Of a stretch of DNA of 64,000 nucleotides, positions 1-8,518 are shown piece by piece. Each line of letters starts with the position of its first letter. The first letter of the stretch is position 1. This DNA is from CAYWNA01 sp964459305 (GTDB lineage Bacteria; Planctomycetota; Planctomycetia; Pirellulales; Pirellulaceae), in NCBI GenBank assembly GCA_964459305.1, contig CAYWNA010000007.1:1-64000 (forward strand), in the 5' to 3' direction. Position numbers and translations under genes: made by a program. The notes under the pieces were generated by a model. That model was given only the letters and a program-made list of their open reading frames with translations, was not told where the DNA came from and ran no database searches.

Positions 1-491
1 AAGCACCGATTACCTCCGCTAGACGCCCATCAAATATCGATCTCACTCATACCTGTTGGGAGGCGGCGGTAGGATCTTCTCAACACCGTTGGGCCGAAAG
101 GTGTGGCGAATTGACATGTCTCCCTCCATGGGCGGTTTCTGGGTAGTTTGTAGAAGAAATCGCTTACCACACGCTTCTCGGAAAAGCGACTCCCTACTAT
201 GGTGGTCGGCATCGTCGTCAGGCCATCATTGGTGCTAGCTCTCCAAATTCGGCATGTTCTGGTGATGCTGCATCTGCGGATTAGTCCGGACTTGCGTTTT
301 CGAGCGACAATAGTGGTTGCTCGTTTGACGAAGGGGGTTGCGAACCATGATGGGATGACGCTCGGCCCCATGCACCGCCGGGACACACCTTGAACCTCTC
401 GCAACTCCTTCAGCCGTCTCTTCGAGAAGCGGGCCTTTCCTCATCTTCATTCGAGAACTCTGCGAATGGATGCCTATAGGACCGTGCGCAC
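1..491. other. Gene-free left edge
   Basis: I recognise no gene here. A 124-codon open frame runs on the minus strand across most of it, but its translation has low-complexity Arg/Thr-rich composition typical of non-coding frames and there is no convincing ribosome site. The stretch lies downstream of the minus-strand porin that ends at 561, so it probably contains only its 3' flank and sequence belonging to a neighbour outside the window. Confidence 0.5.
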
Positions 492-524
492 AAAAAAACA
501 GGGCCGCCTGTGAAGACGGCCCTG
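492..524 (-). terminator. Intrinsic terminator of first porin gene
   Basis: An inverted repeat (499-508 with 515-524, core AGGGCCG/CGGCCCT) is followed on the minus strand by a run of seven U (the A run at 492-498). It lies about 37 bases past the porin stop codon, as expected for a Rho-independent terminator. The stem core matches that of the terminator at 2316-2350 behind the paralogous porin. Confidence 0.85.
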
Positions 525-560
525 TCCAGGAAGAAGATGTGCAAACTTAACGGTCGTTGT

Positions 561-1844
561 TTAGTACGTCACGATGGCGTCGACGCCGAAGACGGTCGAG
601 TCCTGCAAGCCCGGCTGGTCATGCAACACGTCCACACGAACCTCGGGACGGATGACCACGTTGGCGTGGGGGCGATAGTTCGCTCCAAACGTTACCTCAG
701 AGTAGTCGATGTTGGCAGCGGCAAAGTTCACGTACTCGAAGCGACCACCCAGAGCCCAGCGACAATTCAGCGTGTAGAACAGGTACTGGTTGACAGTGAG
801 GACTTGGCCGAACGGGGCCAATTGGCCGTTGTCAAGGTAGTTGCTCTCCAAGACGTAGTTCATTCGATCGGACATCTGCCGGTCGAGGATGAGGCTGTGG
901 AAGTAGCCAGTCTGGTCACTGCCGGGTCCCGGTACGACGAAGCCAAAATCACCTGTCATGGCCATGTAGGTCAGGCTCGTGCATTCGTTCAACTCGAATT
1001 CGAAACCAGCAATGTACATGTCGCCACCGTTCTGGTCGAAACCGGTGTCCCAACCCGTGGCCCAACCGCCGTACAGGGTCGTCCGATCGCTCAGTGCATA
1101 CTCCGCCAGGAAGCCCGTATGGGTGTACGGTGCGAAGACAGAGGAAATCGAGCGCGAGTAGAAGAAGTTCTCCGGCGCCTGCACTCTTTCGTAACCAGCC
1201 GGCGTGAAGAAGTGACCAGCTTTGACTTTCAAATCGTTATAGGCGACTTCCCCGTACAACTGCGGTAGGGCGGAGCCATAGAAGCCTCCGTTGTCCCACG
1301 ACGTATCCCAATTGCCGGGTTCGCTGCCAAACGCCTGAGTGTCTTGGCCATCGGTACCATACACATAGTCGGCTCGGAAACCCCAGTCCCAACCGCAACC
1401 GCAGTTTTCCGCAACTTTCTCCGCGTAAACCCAGGCTTGGTGCAACTGGGCCACATTGGGATAGTTGTTGAACGAGTTTACCTTGTTGTTCGCGGCCGGC
1501 GGCGGGAAATTCCACGCGGCCACGCCAATACCGTTGGCTCCCTCGGTGTGATATCCCATCTGAAACCATCCGCCGACCTTAATGCCGCGGCAGGTTTCCG
1601 GGAACAGTTCAAAGGGGCAGCACGAATTGCAGCAGCAATCGCCGCCCTTGCCATCGCAATCGCCATCCTTCTGGCATTCGTCCTTGCCATCTTTCTGGCA
1701 TCCATCCTTGCCATCCTTCTGCGCGGCGTCGTCGCCGTCTTTCTGCGATTCGTCCCCAACATAGTAAATTGTTTGGGCGAACGCTGTGCCCGCGAGCAGC
1801 ATGCAGACACTGAGAAAACTGAAAACAACTCTTGTGAACTTCAT
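561..1844 (-). CDS. Outer-membrane beta-barrel porin (BBP2/OmpL-like), KDG-repeat linker
   Basis: 427-residue predicted outer-membrane porin. The first 23 residues form a clear signal peptide ending in AFAQ. An unusual mature N-terminus follows, with about four copies of a QKDG-type acidic/basic repeat and a Cys-rich stretch (CCCNSCC). The C-terminal ~330 residues have the aromatic, alternating pattern of beta strands and resemble the planctomycete putative beta-barrel porin-2 family. It is a paralogue of the next gene upstream (2379-3764): both share CRGIKVGGW/CRGFKLGGW, GYHTEGANG, DYVYGTDGQD and FGSEPGNWDTSWD. The linker regions of the two proteins are unrelated in sequence. Likely role is passive uptake of small solutes; substrate unknown. 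The gene has its own terminator. Confidence 0.85.
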   Translation of the reverse strand: MKFTRVVFSFLSVCMLLAGTAFAQTIYYVGDESQKDGDDAAQKDGKDGCQKDGKDECQKDGDCDGKGGDCCCNSCCPFELFPETCRGIKVGGWFQMGYHTEGANGIGVAAWNFPPPAANNKVNSFNNYPNVAQLHQAWVYAEKVAENCGCGWDWGFRADYVYGTDGQDTQAFGSEPGNWDTSWDNGGFYGSALPQLYGEVAYNDLKVKAGHFFTPAGYERVQAPENFFYSRSISSVFAPYTHTGFLAEYALSDRTTLYGGWATGWDTGFDQNGGDMYIAGFEFELNECTSLTYMAMTGDFGFVVPGPGSDQTGYFHSLILDRQMSDRMNYVLESNYLDNGQLAPFGQVLTVNQYLFYTLNCRWALGGRFEYVNFAAANIDYSEVTFGANYRPHANVVIRPEVRVDVLHDQPGLQDSTVFGVDAIVTY

Positions 1845-2315
1845 GTTCGATTTCCCCCCATCCTGAGGTTATCTTGCGTAAACAAATAAGCGGTAGAGGC
1901 CGCAAAACTGATACAGCGGGCAGAACTCCTAGAAGCGAAATATCTGGGTAAGCGGAAGACAACGACTCCACGTGTTTTCCGGTGAAGTCCTCTTTCACGG
2001 ATGCTATCGGACATGACAAATCGCGGAGTCGACGATTTGGGGGTGACTGCGGCAAGAAACGAAGAGGTTTCACGCGCCGCCGACGAGTCGTGTCGCTTGT
2101 ACAGATTCTGACACAAAGTCATGGTTTAGCCGTTTGTACAGATTCTGACACAGGAGCACGTTGAACCGTTTGTATGGATTCTGACGCGAGGGCCGCAGGT
2201 GGCGGAATCGATATGCGATGGTCACGTCCCGTTCTCAACCAACGTCTTTCACACGAAACCGAGCCCTTAAGGGCAAAGGCACCACGGCATACGTCGCGTT
2301 GGGCTTGGAGCGCGC
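1845..2315. other. Intergenic region upstream of first porin
   Basis: No gene recognised. This is the leader and promoter region of the porin starting at 1844. It contains three regularly spaced direct repeats (listed separately) and ends at the terminator of the upstream porin paralogue. Confidence 0.6.
2097..2188. repeat. Three direct repeats, 36-37 bp apart
   Basis: The motif TTGTACAGATTCTGACACA occurs exactly at 2097-2115 and 2134-2152, and a degenerate copy (TTGTATGGATTCTGACGCG) at 2170-2188. Starts are 37 and 36 bases apart, about 3.5 helical turns. The central CAGATTCTG is nearly self-complementary. The array lies 250-340 bases upstream of the porin start at 1844, so a regulator-binding array is a reasonable guess. 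It is not a CRISPR: there are only three units and the spacers are about 17 bp. Confidence 0.6.
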
Positions 2316-2350
2316 AAAAAGGCAGGGCCGTCTCGGAAGACGGCCCTGCC
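2316..2350 (-). terminator. Intrinsic terminator of second porin gene
   Basis: A perfect 13-bp stem (2321-2333 with 2338-2350) with loop CGGA is followed on the minus strand by five U (the A run at 2316-2320). It sits 28 bases past the porin stop. This is among the strongest intrinsic terminators visible in the window. Confidence 0.92.
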
Positions 2351-2378
2351 TGATTGAAGTCGCAACCCATCGGGTCGC

Positions 2379-3764
2379 TTAGAAGGTAATGATGGCATCG
2401 ATGCCGAAGGCAGACTGGTCTTCGAGACCGACTCCATCGAACTCGTCGATGCGGATTTCAGGCCGTAGGATCACGTTGGCGCAGGGTCGGTAGTTTGCGC
2501 CAACCGTCACCGCGGCGTATTCATCAGTTCCGGCCATCTTCAACCATTCAAGCCGAGTACCAACGGCCCAACGGCAGTTGAGCGTGTACAACAGATAGTT
2601 GTTCAAGCTGAACACCTTTCCGTTGCCGCCGGCGCCGGCCGCATTGGTGTACCATGCTCCGTTGTCGCCGTAGTTCGTCTGGAAAACGTAGTTCAAACGG
2701 CGGTTGATGTCCCAGTCGAGGACGATGCTGTGCAAGTAACCGTTTGAATCGCTGGTCCTCGCAACGCCATTTAAATCCGTCGAGCCGAAATCGCCCATGA
2801 TCGCGGAGTAATCTACGCTCAGGCAGTCGCTGAACGCGTACGAGATACCGCCCAGGAAGGTGTCGCCACCGCCAAACTGGTCGAAGCCGGAATCCCAGCC
2901 AGCCGTCCAGCCGCCATACAACGTCAATTGGCAATTAGGTGAGTACTCGGTCAAGAAACCAGTGTGGGTGTAGGGCACGACCGTGTTTTTCGCCTGCGCG
3001 CCCATTACGCCTGCCGAGGGGGTCGGTAGCAACATCGAGAAGGCGTGCGAATAGAAGAAGTTCTGCACGGCCGGTACGCGTTCGTGGCCAAGGAGGCTGT
3101 AGAAATGGCCGGCCTTGACGCTGAAGTTATTATAGGCAAATTCGAGGTACGCCTGAGGTATGGCATGACCGTAGTAGTTGCCACCGTCCCATGACGTATC
3201 CCAGTTTCCAGGTTCGCTGCCGAAGGCCTGGGCGTCTTGACCGTCGGTGCCATACACGTAATCGAACCGGAAACCCCAATCATAACCGCAGCCGCAGGTC
3301 TGCGCTGCCTTCTCCGCGAAGAGGTAGGCCTGATGAAGCTGGCCAGTATTCGGGTAGTCATTGAACATGCCCGTGCCAAAACCATTGGCTCCTTCGGTGT
3401 GGTAACCTGCCTGGACCCATCCGCCAAGCTTAAAGCCGCGACAGGTCCTCGGACACAGTTCCCACGGTGCGGGGCAGCAGCACGGATCGCAGGCGCAGCT
3501 GCCACACGGATCGCAGCAACCGCCGCACGGATCGGAGCAGACGATGTCGCTGCCGCACACATCTGCCTTTTGGACGATGCTCTGGTTTTGCACGACATCC
3601 TTTTGGATGACCTGGTTCTGCACGACATCCTTCTGTACGACGATCTCGCCGCTGACGGAAGGCTCAGCCTGTTCTTGGCTGATGAAGTAGATTTCGGCGC
3701 GTGCCGTGCTCGCGAATAACGCGAAGATGCCGGCAACGCCAATACCGATCCTTGCTAACCTCAT
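2379..3764 (-). CDS. Outer-membrane beta-barrel porin (BBP2/OmpL-like), Cys-rich linker
   Basis: 461-residue paralogue of the porin at 561-1844. I chose the ATG at 3764 because it starts a typical signal peptide (MRLARIGIGVAGIFALFAS then AEIYF) and has GGAG 11 bases upstream; the frame is open for 54 more codons upstream, but that part is not signal-peptide-like. The mature N-terminus has a QKDVVQNQ-type repeat (about three copies), then a block with over a dozen Cys (DPCGGCCDPCGSCACDPCCC), then the barrel. The Cys block could bind metal, cross-link, or anchor the barrel to the cell wall; none of these is shown by the sequence. The Gly/aromatic-rich barrel ends in a C-terminal phenylalanine (AIITF), as many porins do. 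Confidence 0.85.
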   Translation of the reverse strand: MRLARIGIGVAGIFALFASTARAEIYFISQEQAEPSVSGEIVVQKDVVQNQVIQKDVVQNQSIVQKADVCGSDIVCSDPCGGCCDPCGSCACDPCCCPAPWELCPRTCRGFKLGGWVQAGYHTEGANGFGTGMFNDYPNTGQLHQAYLFAEKAAQTCGCGYDWGFRFDYVYGTDGQDAQAFGSEPGNWDTSWDGGNYYGHAIPQAYLEFAYNNFSVKAGHFYSLLGHERVPAVQNFFYSHAFSMLLPTPSAGVMGAQAKNTVVPYTHTGFLTEYSPNCQLTLYGGWTAGWDSGFDQFGGGDTFLGGISYAFSDCLSVDYSAIMGDFGSTDLNGVARTSDSNGYLHSIVLDWDINRRLNYVFQTNYGDNGAWYTNAAGAGGNGKVFSLNNYLLYTLNCRWAVGTRLEWLKMAGTDEYAAVTVGANYRPCANVILRPEIRIDEFDGVGLEDQSAFGIDAIITF

Positions 3765-4160
3765 GTTTGTTACTCTCCAATGGTTAGGGAATCTTGGGTA
3801 CGAAAGGCGTCGACGGCAGGATCCGCGACACCAACACGATGGACCAAGGGTAGGGAGGAAAACGTCGGTGGGTAGGTCGACGTGACGAACCGCCGCGGTC
3901 TGAGCGCGGAAACGTTCGTCGGTCATCGTATCGGATGCCCCGGTATGCGTCCTGAACCGTTAGACGGGCACCTGGCCGAAAATCACGAGTCTTGCGACCG
4001 CATGGCCGAATCGTAACGCATGCAGAGGTTCTCCACGTAACGGCGGTCGGAGAACGTCATGCGGCAGGGACAAGAATTCCGAGACGAGAGAGAAACTCGC
4101 TGAAGACAATTGTCGGGGAATTGCCAATCGCACAAGCCGCCATCTGCCCGGATCGGCGAC
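3765..4160. other. Intergenic region, porin upstream / ftsY downstream
   Basis: No gene recognised. It holds the leader of the porin that starts at 3764 and the 3' flank of ftsY. I see no strong hairpin with a U tract, so how ftsY transcription ends here is unclear. Confidence 0.5.
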
Positions 4161-5183
4161 CTAGTCCACAAAAAGCGCATCCACAAATCGGTCCACGTTG
4201 AACAGTGCCAGGTCCTCGGCCTTTTCGCCCGTACCGACATATTTTACCGGAAGGTCAAATTGCTGCCGAATTGGAATGACCACACCGCCTTTTGCCGTTC
4301 CGTCCAGCTTTGCCAGCACGATGCCCGTACAGCCGGCTGCGTCGGAAAAGCCCTTCGCCTGGCTGATCCCGTTTTGCCCCGCGGTGGCGTCCAGCACCAG
4401 CAACACCTCGTGCGGCGCGTCGGGGATTTGCTTTCCGACGACGCGACGGATCTTCGCCAGTTGGTTCATCAGGTTGGCCTGCGTCTGCAGACGCCCGGCT
4501 GTATCGATGATGCACACGTCGGCGCCGGTTTCCAGTGCCTGGGCAACGGTACGATGTGCGATGCTTGCCGGATCACCTTCCTTCTCGCCCGTCACGATGG
4601 GAAACCCGATCCGTTCGGCCCATATCGTCAACTGCTCCACCGCTGCCGCTCGAAACGTATCGCCGGCGCCCAGGACAACCTTCTTCCCTTGCTGGCCGAA
4701 CATGTATCCGAGCTTTGCGATCGAAGTGGTCTTGCCCGATCCGTTTACGCCTACCACGATGATGACCGTCGGGCCGGTCTGCGCGAAGGCAATGGGCTCC
4801 TCCGGCTGAGCCATCAACTCCCTTAACTTGGCCTTGATCGACTCCAACACTTCGTCCATCTGGACGCGTCGGCCACGCAAATCATCTCGGACCCGATCGC
4901 AAATCTCACCGGCCGGTCCGCCGCCCATGTCGGTGCGGACCAGGATGGCGAACAGTTCCGAAAGAAAATCGTCGTCGACGAATCGGCCTTCCTGCTTGAA
5001 CAGGTCGCGGAGGTCGGTGTTCAGCAGTTGTCGGGTCCGGAGCAGGCCTTGTTTGAAGCGTGCAAAAACGCCTGGCTTGCCGGCTTCCGGTTCGTCTTCC
5101 GGCGTCTGGCCTTCGGGCTCGGCTTGGGCCTCTTCTGAAGACTGGTTATACGGTTTTTCTTTCGATCGATTGAACAGCCCCAT
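4161..5183 (-). CDS. ftsY: Signal recognition particle receptor FtsY
   Basis: 340-residue GTPase that docks SRP-ribosome complexes at the inner membrane for co-translational insertion. The N-terminal ~50 residues are acidic and Pro/Glu-rich (the variable A domain, short here). The N domain follows, then the G domain with P-loop GVNGSGKTT, GDTFRAAAVEQL, DTAGRLQTQ, and TKLDGTAKGG-equivalent AKLDGTAKGG. It ends with GTGEKAEDL and a final helix, as usual for the family. I use ATG 5183 (MGLFNRSKEK), the usual FtsY beginning; the frame is open 17 codons further. It is last in the minus-strand run rho-ribH-nusB-ftsY, 117 bases after nusB. Confidence 0.96.
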   Translation of the reverse strand: MGLFNRSKEKPYNQSSEEAQAEPEGQTPEDEPEAGKPGVFARFKQGLLRTRQLLNTDLRDLFKQEGRFVDDDFLSELFAILVRTDMGGGPAGEICDRVRDDLRGRRVQMDEVLESIKAKLRELMAQPEEPIAFAQTGPTVIIVVGVNGSGKTTSIAKLGYMFGQQGKKVVLGAGDTFRAAAVEQLTIWAERIGFPIVTGEKEGDPASIAHRTVAQALETGADVCIIDTAGRLQTQANLMNQLAKIRRVVGKQIPDAPHEVLLVLDATAGQNGISQAKGFSDAAGCTGIVLAKLDGTAKGGVVIPIRQQFDLPVKYVGTGEKAEDLALFNVDRFVDALFVD

Positions 5184-5300
5184 CGTATTCTTCCGTTCGA
5201 AGCCAAGTGTCTCGGAGCACTGTAAGAATTCCAACTGCAGTCGGCTTTGGGGGTCGCTGTAGACACTATAGCGAACGCCCGCCGTTTTGTCTTGGGGACA

Positions 5301-5705
5301 CTATCCTTCTTCGTGGAACAGTCGGTCCAACACACCGTTGACGAACTGGGCGGATTGCCTCGCGCCAAACCGTTTGGCCAACTCCACCGCCTCGTTGATC
5401 GCGACGCGGCCGGGCGTGTCCTCATGAAGAATCTCGTACGCACCCAGCCGCAGTACATTGCGGTCCGTTACAGCCATTCGTTCCAAGGTCCAGTTGTCGG
5501 ATTTCTCCTCAATCACCCGATCCAGTTCGGGACGATTTCGGCGGACACCGGATACTAGGGTACGGGCGAATTCGACCAATTCCGGATCGTCTCTCAACCG
5601 CCGGCGCAGAAAGAGGTCGCTGGCAGCCATATTGCGCCTTGGATTCAGATCGTCTTCGTACAGCAGTTGTAGGACGACTTGTCGCGCTCGACTACGGCGG
5701 GGCAT
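5301..5705 (-). CDS. nusB: Transcription antitermination factor NusB
   Basis: 134-residue all-helical protein. It is recognised by the N-terminal RRSRARQVVLQLLYEDD box and by INEAVELAKRFG near the C-terminus, both hallmarks of NusB. It works with NusE (S10) on boxA RNA to keep polymerase processive on rRNA operons. It is downstream of ribH with an 87-base gap; ribH-nusB adjacency is widespread in bacteria and supports both calls. Length is normal for the family. Confidence 0.95.
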   Translation of the reverse strand: MPRRSRARQVVLQLLYEDDLNPRRNMAASDLFLRRRLRDDPELVEFARTLVSGVRRNRPELDRVIEEKSDNWTLERMAVTDRNVLRLGAYEILHEDTPGRVAINEAVELAKRFGARQSAQFVNGVLDRLFHEEG

Positions 5706-5793
5706 GCTGGTCTTGAACTCAAGATCTAAAGGACAGGGGGGGACCTAAACGACCAATAACGAAGGAATGACGCATTCGTCGTTTCTCGTTGGC

Positions 5794-6261
5794 CTATGGG
5801 AGTTTCCGCAGGAGACTTGTCATCTCCAGCGCGGCTTCCGCGCATTCGACACCTTTGTTGCCGACGTTTCCGCCGGAACGATGAATCGCTTGCTCCAGGG
5901 TGTTGCACGTGAGAACGCCGAACAAGACCGGAATTCCCGCATCCAGAGCTATCTGCCCCAAACTGATGCTCACCTGCCGATTGATGTGCTCGTCGTGAGT
6001 GGTTTCCCCTTTGATCACCGCTCCCAGACAGAGAACTGCAGCGTATTTGCCGGCGCTGGCGAATCTCCGCGCCACCAACGGGATCTCCCAGGCTCCGGGG
6101 ACCCAAGCGACGTCGATGGTATCGTCGGCCACCCCGCGCGACGCGAGTGTCTCCACGGCACCGGTGAGAAGTTTGGATGTGATCGAATCGTTGTAGCGTG
6201 ACACGACAATCGCAAATCGGCAATCGGCGACGGTAGCATCGCCTTCGAAAACGTTTGGCAT
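5794..6261 (-). CDS. ribH: 6,7-dimethyl-8-ribityllumazine synthase
   Basis: 155-residue enzyme of riboflavin synthesis. It condenses 5-amino-6-ribitylamino-uracil with 3,4-dihydroxy-2-butanone 4-phosphate. Visible family motifs are the substrate-binding SRYND near the N-terminus, PGAWEIPLVAR in the middle, and GAVIKGETTHDEHI with the catalytic His. It starts only five bases after the rho stop codon, so it is almost certainly co-transcribed with rho and followed by nusB. Confidence 0.95.
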   Translation of the reverse strand: MPNVFEGDATVADCRFAIVVSRYNDSITSKLLTGAVETLASRGVADDTIDVAWVPGAWEIPLVARRFASAGKYAAVLCLGAVIKGETTHDEHINRQVSISLGQIALDAGIPVLFGVLTCNTLEQAIHRSGGNVGNKGVECAEAALEMTSLLRKLP

Positions 6262-6266
6262 TTATA

Positions 6267-7655
6267 CTATCCCATATTCATGCTCATCAAGAATTCGGCA
6301 TTGGTCTTCGTCTTCTGCAGACGAGACACCAGCAACTCCATCGCGTCCGGAGCGTTCATTTCGTTCAGCACGCGGCGCAGTACGCACACGCGGCGGTACT
6401 CCTCCGGATCCATCAGCATCTCTTCCTTGCGAGTGCCGCTGCGGTTGATGTCGATCGCGGGCCAAACTCGTCTGTCGACCAAGCGCCGATCAAGCACGAT
6501 CTCCAGATTGCCCGTGCCTTTGAATTCCTCGAATATCACTTCGTCCATCCTGCTGCCGGTGTCGATCAGGGCCGTGGCAATGATCGTCAGCGAGCCGCCT
6601 TCCTCCACCTTGCGAGCCGACCCAAAAAACCGTTTAGGATTCTGCAGTGCGTTGCTGTCCAAACCGCCGGACAGGATTTTGCCGGATTGCTGGCATTCGG
6701 AATTCCAAGCCCGGGCCAGACGCGTGATCGAATCGAGAAAGATGATCACATCCGTGCCGAATTCAACCATCCGCTTGGCCTTTTCGATCACCATTTCCGA
6801 TACTTGGACGTGCCGTGAGGATGGTTCGTCGAAAGTCGAACTGATCACCTCACAGTTTTTCCCTTTGACCTCCCGTTCCATGTCGGTCACTTCTTCCGGC
6901 CGCTCGTCAATCAGCAGCATGATGACGTAAGCCTCGGGGAAGTTCTTCAGAGCCGCCTTTGCCATTCTCTGCAACAGAATCGTCTTGCCGGCGCGAGGCG
7001 GGCTGACGATCAGACCGCGCTGGCCGAAGCCGATCGGTGTGATCATGTCGGACACACGGGTGCAAATTTCGTTCGGATCGTATTCCATGACGACGCGCTC
7101 AACCGGGTGCAGCGGCGTCAGGTCGTCGAACTGCACTTTATCGGCCAGCAGATTTGGATCCTGGTAGTTGATCGCCTCGACGCGTAGCAAGGCAAAGTAG
7201 CGTTCGTTTTCCTTGGGCGGACGGATCTGGCCCGACACCGTGGCGCCGGTCTTCAGGCCGAAACGGCGGATCTGGCTGGGCGACACGTAAATGTCGTCCG
7301 GACAGGACAGGTAGTGGTAATCGGGACTTCGGAGAAAGCCGAATCCGTCGGGCAGAATTTCCAGCGTTCCTTCGCCGTACATCAGCCCGTTCATCTTGAC
7401 CCGTTCCTTGAGGATCTTGAAAATCAGATCCTGTTTTTTCATCCCGTGAACGTCCTTCACGTTTTCCTTGCGGGCCTCATCGATGAGCTCGGACATGCTC
7501 ATCTTCTGCAATTCGGCGATGTGGACCTCGCCCTGCTTGATCTTCTCGTACCGGTCCTGCGGCTCATCGCCGCCGCGCGACGCTTCCTCGGCCAGCTCTT
7601 CCGCCAGCGAAAGCGGTTCCTGCTCGTCGTAGTTGATGGGTTCGGTTCTAGGCAT
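6267..7655 (-). CDS. rho: Transcription termination factor Rho
   Basis: 462-residue hexameric RNA helicase that ends factor-dependent transcripts. I chose ATG 7655 (MPRTEPINYD), preceded by AGGAG with a nine-base spacer; an open frame 25 codons longer lacks that site. Order: a charged N-terminal extension of ~50 residues, the Rho N/SAP-like domain (SMSELIDEARKENV), the RNA-binding cold-shock-like domain (LPDGFGFLRSPDYHYLS), then the ATPase with P-loop SPPRAGKT, LLIDERPEEVTDM, the Q/R-loop region and FLDSITRLARAWN. The domain set is complete. It is the first gene of rho-ribH-nusB-ftsY and lies 245 bases past coaE. Confidence 0.96.
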   Translation of the reverse strand: MPRTEPINYDEQEPLSLAEELAEEASRGGDEPQDRYEKIKQGEVHIAELQKMSMSELIDEARKENVKDVHGMKKQDLIFKILKERVKMNGLMYGEGTLEILPDGFGFLRSPDYHYLSCPDDIYVSPSQIRRFGLKTGATVSGQIRPPKENERYFALLRVEAINYQDPNLLADKVQFDDLTPLHPVERVVMEYDPNEICTRVSDMITPIGFGQRGLIVSPPRAGKTILLQRMAKAALKNFPEAYVIMLLIDERPEEVTDMEREVKGKNCEVISSTFDEPSSRHVQVSEMVIEKAKRMVEFGTDVIIFLDSITRLARAWNSECQQSGKILSGGLDSNALQNPKRFFGSARKVEEGGSLTIIATALIDTGSRMDEVIFEEFKGTGNLEIVLDRRLVDRRVWPAIDINRSGTRKEEMLMDPEEYRRVCVLRRVLNEMNAPDAMELLVSRLQKTKTNAEFLMSMNMG

Positions 7656-7900
7656 GATGTCAGACTCCTGATAGGCGAACATCGGCCGACACACGAACGG
7701 TGCCGACGGAGGGTAATGCAAACAGTTCACGTCTCCCGTGAACAGGAATAGAGTCTCTTGGTTACCGGGTTGCGGCCGAGGCCGCGTTAAGATGTATCTC
7801 GTTGATTATGGATGGTGTGTCCTCGGCGGACTGGTTCGACGGACGATCCGTCGCGGGCACATCTGATTAGCTATTGTCGTGGGCAGGCAAACGTTGCTTG

Positions 7901-8503
7901 TCACTTCTCCAGCGAATGCCAAAACCGTTGGACTTGCACGTTGGTATGCTCTGGTGAGGATGAGTTATCAATTATAACATCGGCGCGACTTCGTTTCACG
8001 TCTATCGATTCCTGAACTGACTCACGGGCGTCGAAATCTGCTTCACTCCACCCGCGGAGGCGGGCTCGATCCAGCCGCAACTCCCGTGGAGCGTCCACAA
8101 AGAGGATTTTGTCACACAACCCGTCCCAACCCGACTCGAACAGGAGCGGCACGTCCAGCACGGCCGCGTTTGTTGTTGTCCCGCGCGCGAGTTCGGCGAC
8201 ACGAACACGTAGCCGCTCTCGGATTCGAGGATGGGTCAACTGCTCCAGGTATGCCAGTTCTCTGGGTCCCTCCGGCGGAGGGACGAAAACGATCTTGCTT
8301 ACCTTTCGACGGTTGATTTCACCGTCATCACCGAACACAGCCTCGCCCCATCGCTGACGGATTGCCTGTTTGACCTCCGGCTCTCCCAATACCTCATGGC
8401 CGGCACGGTCTGCATCCAGGACTTCCGCCCCAAGGCGACTAAGCTGCTCCGACACCAGACTTTTGCCGCTGGCAATTCCGCCAACGACGCCGATCAGGAT
8501 CAT
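7901..8503 (-). CDS. coaE: Dephospho-CoA kinase
   Basis: 200-residue enzyme that phosphorylates dephospho-CoA in the last step of CoA synthesis. The P-loop GGIASGKS is at the extreme N-terminus, followed by DADRAGHEVL, LTHPRIRERL and DVPLLFESGWD, all CoaE signatures. I use the ATG at 8503; an in-frame TTG three codons upstream (8512) is an alternative and neither start has a strong ribosome site. The gene begins 15 bases past the polA stop, suggesting co-transcription and possibly translational coupling to polA. Confidence 0.95.
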   Translation of the reverse strand: MILIGVVGGIASGKSLVSEQLSRLGAEVLDADRAGHEVLGEPEVKQAIRQRWGEAVFGDDGEINRRKVSKIVFVPPPEGPRELAYLEQLTHPRIRERLRVRVAELARGTTTNAAVLDVPLLFESGWDGLCDKILFVDAPRELRLDRARLRGWSEADFDARESVQESIDVKRSRADVIIDNSSSPEHTNVQVQRFWHSLEK

Positions 8504-8518
8504 GTTTCCCAAGTACTC

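Noticed and set aside
30..404. 124-codon minus-strand frame at the left edge
   Set aside because: No ribosome site, no recognisable domain, biased composition.
510..1268. Plus-strand open frame opposite the first porin
   Set aside because: The minus-strand porin has a signal peptide, family motifs and a terminator; the opposite frame has none of these.
2097..2188. Possible CRISPR array
   Set aside because: Only three units, the last degenerate, spacers about 17 bp, no cas genes.
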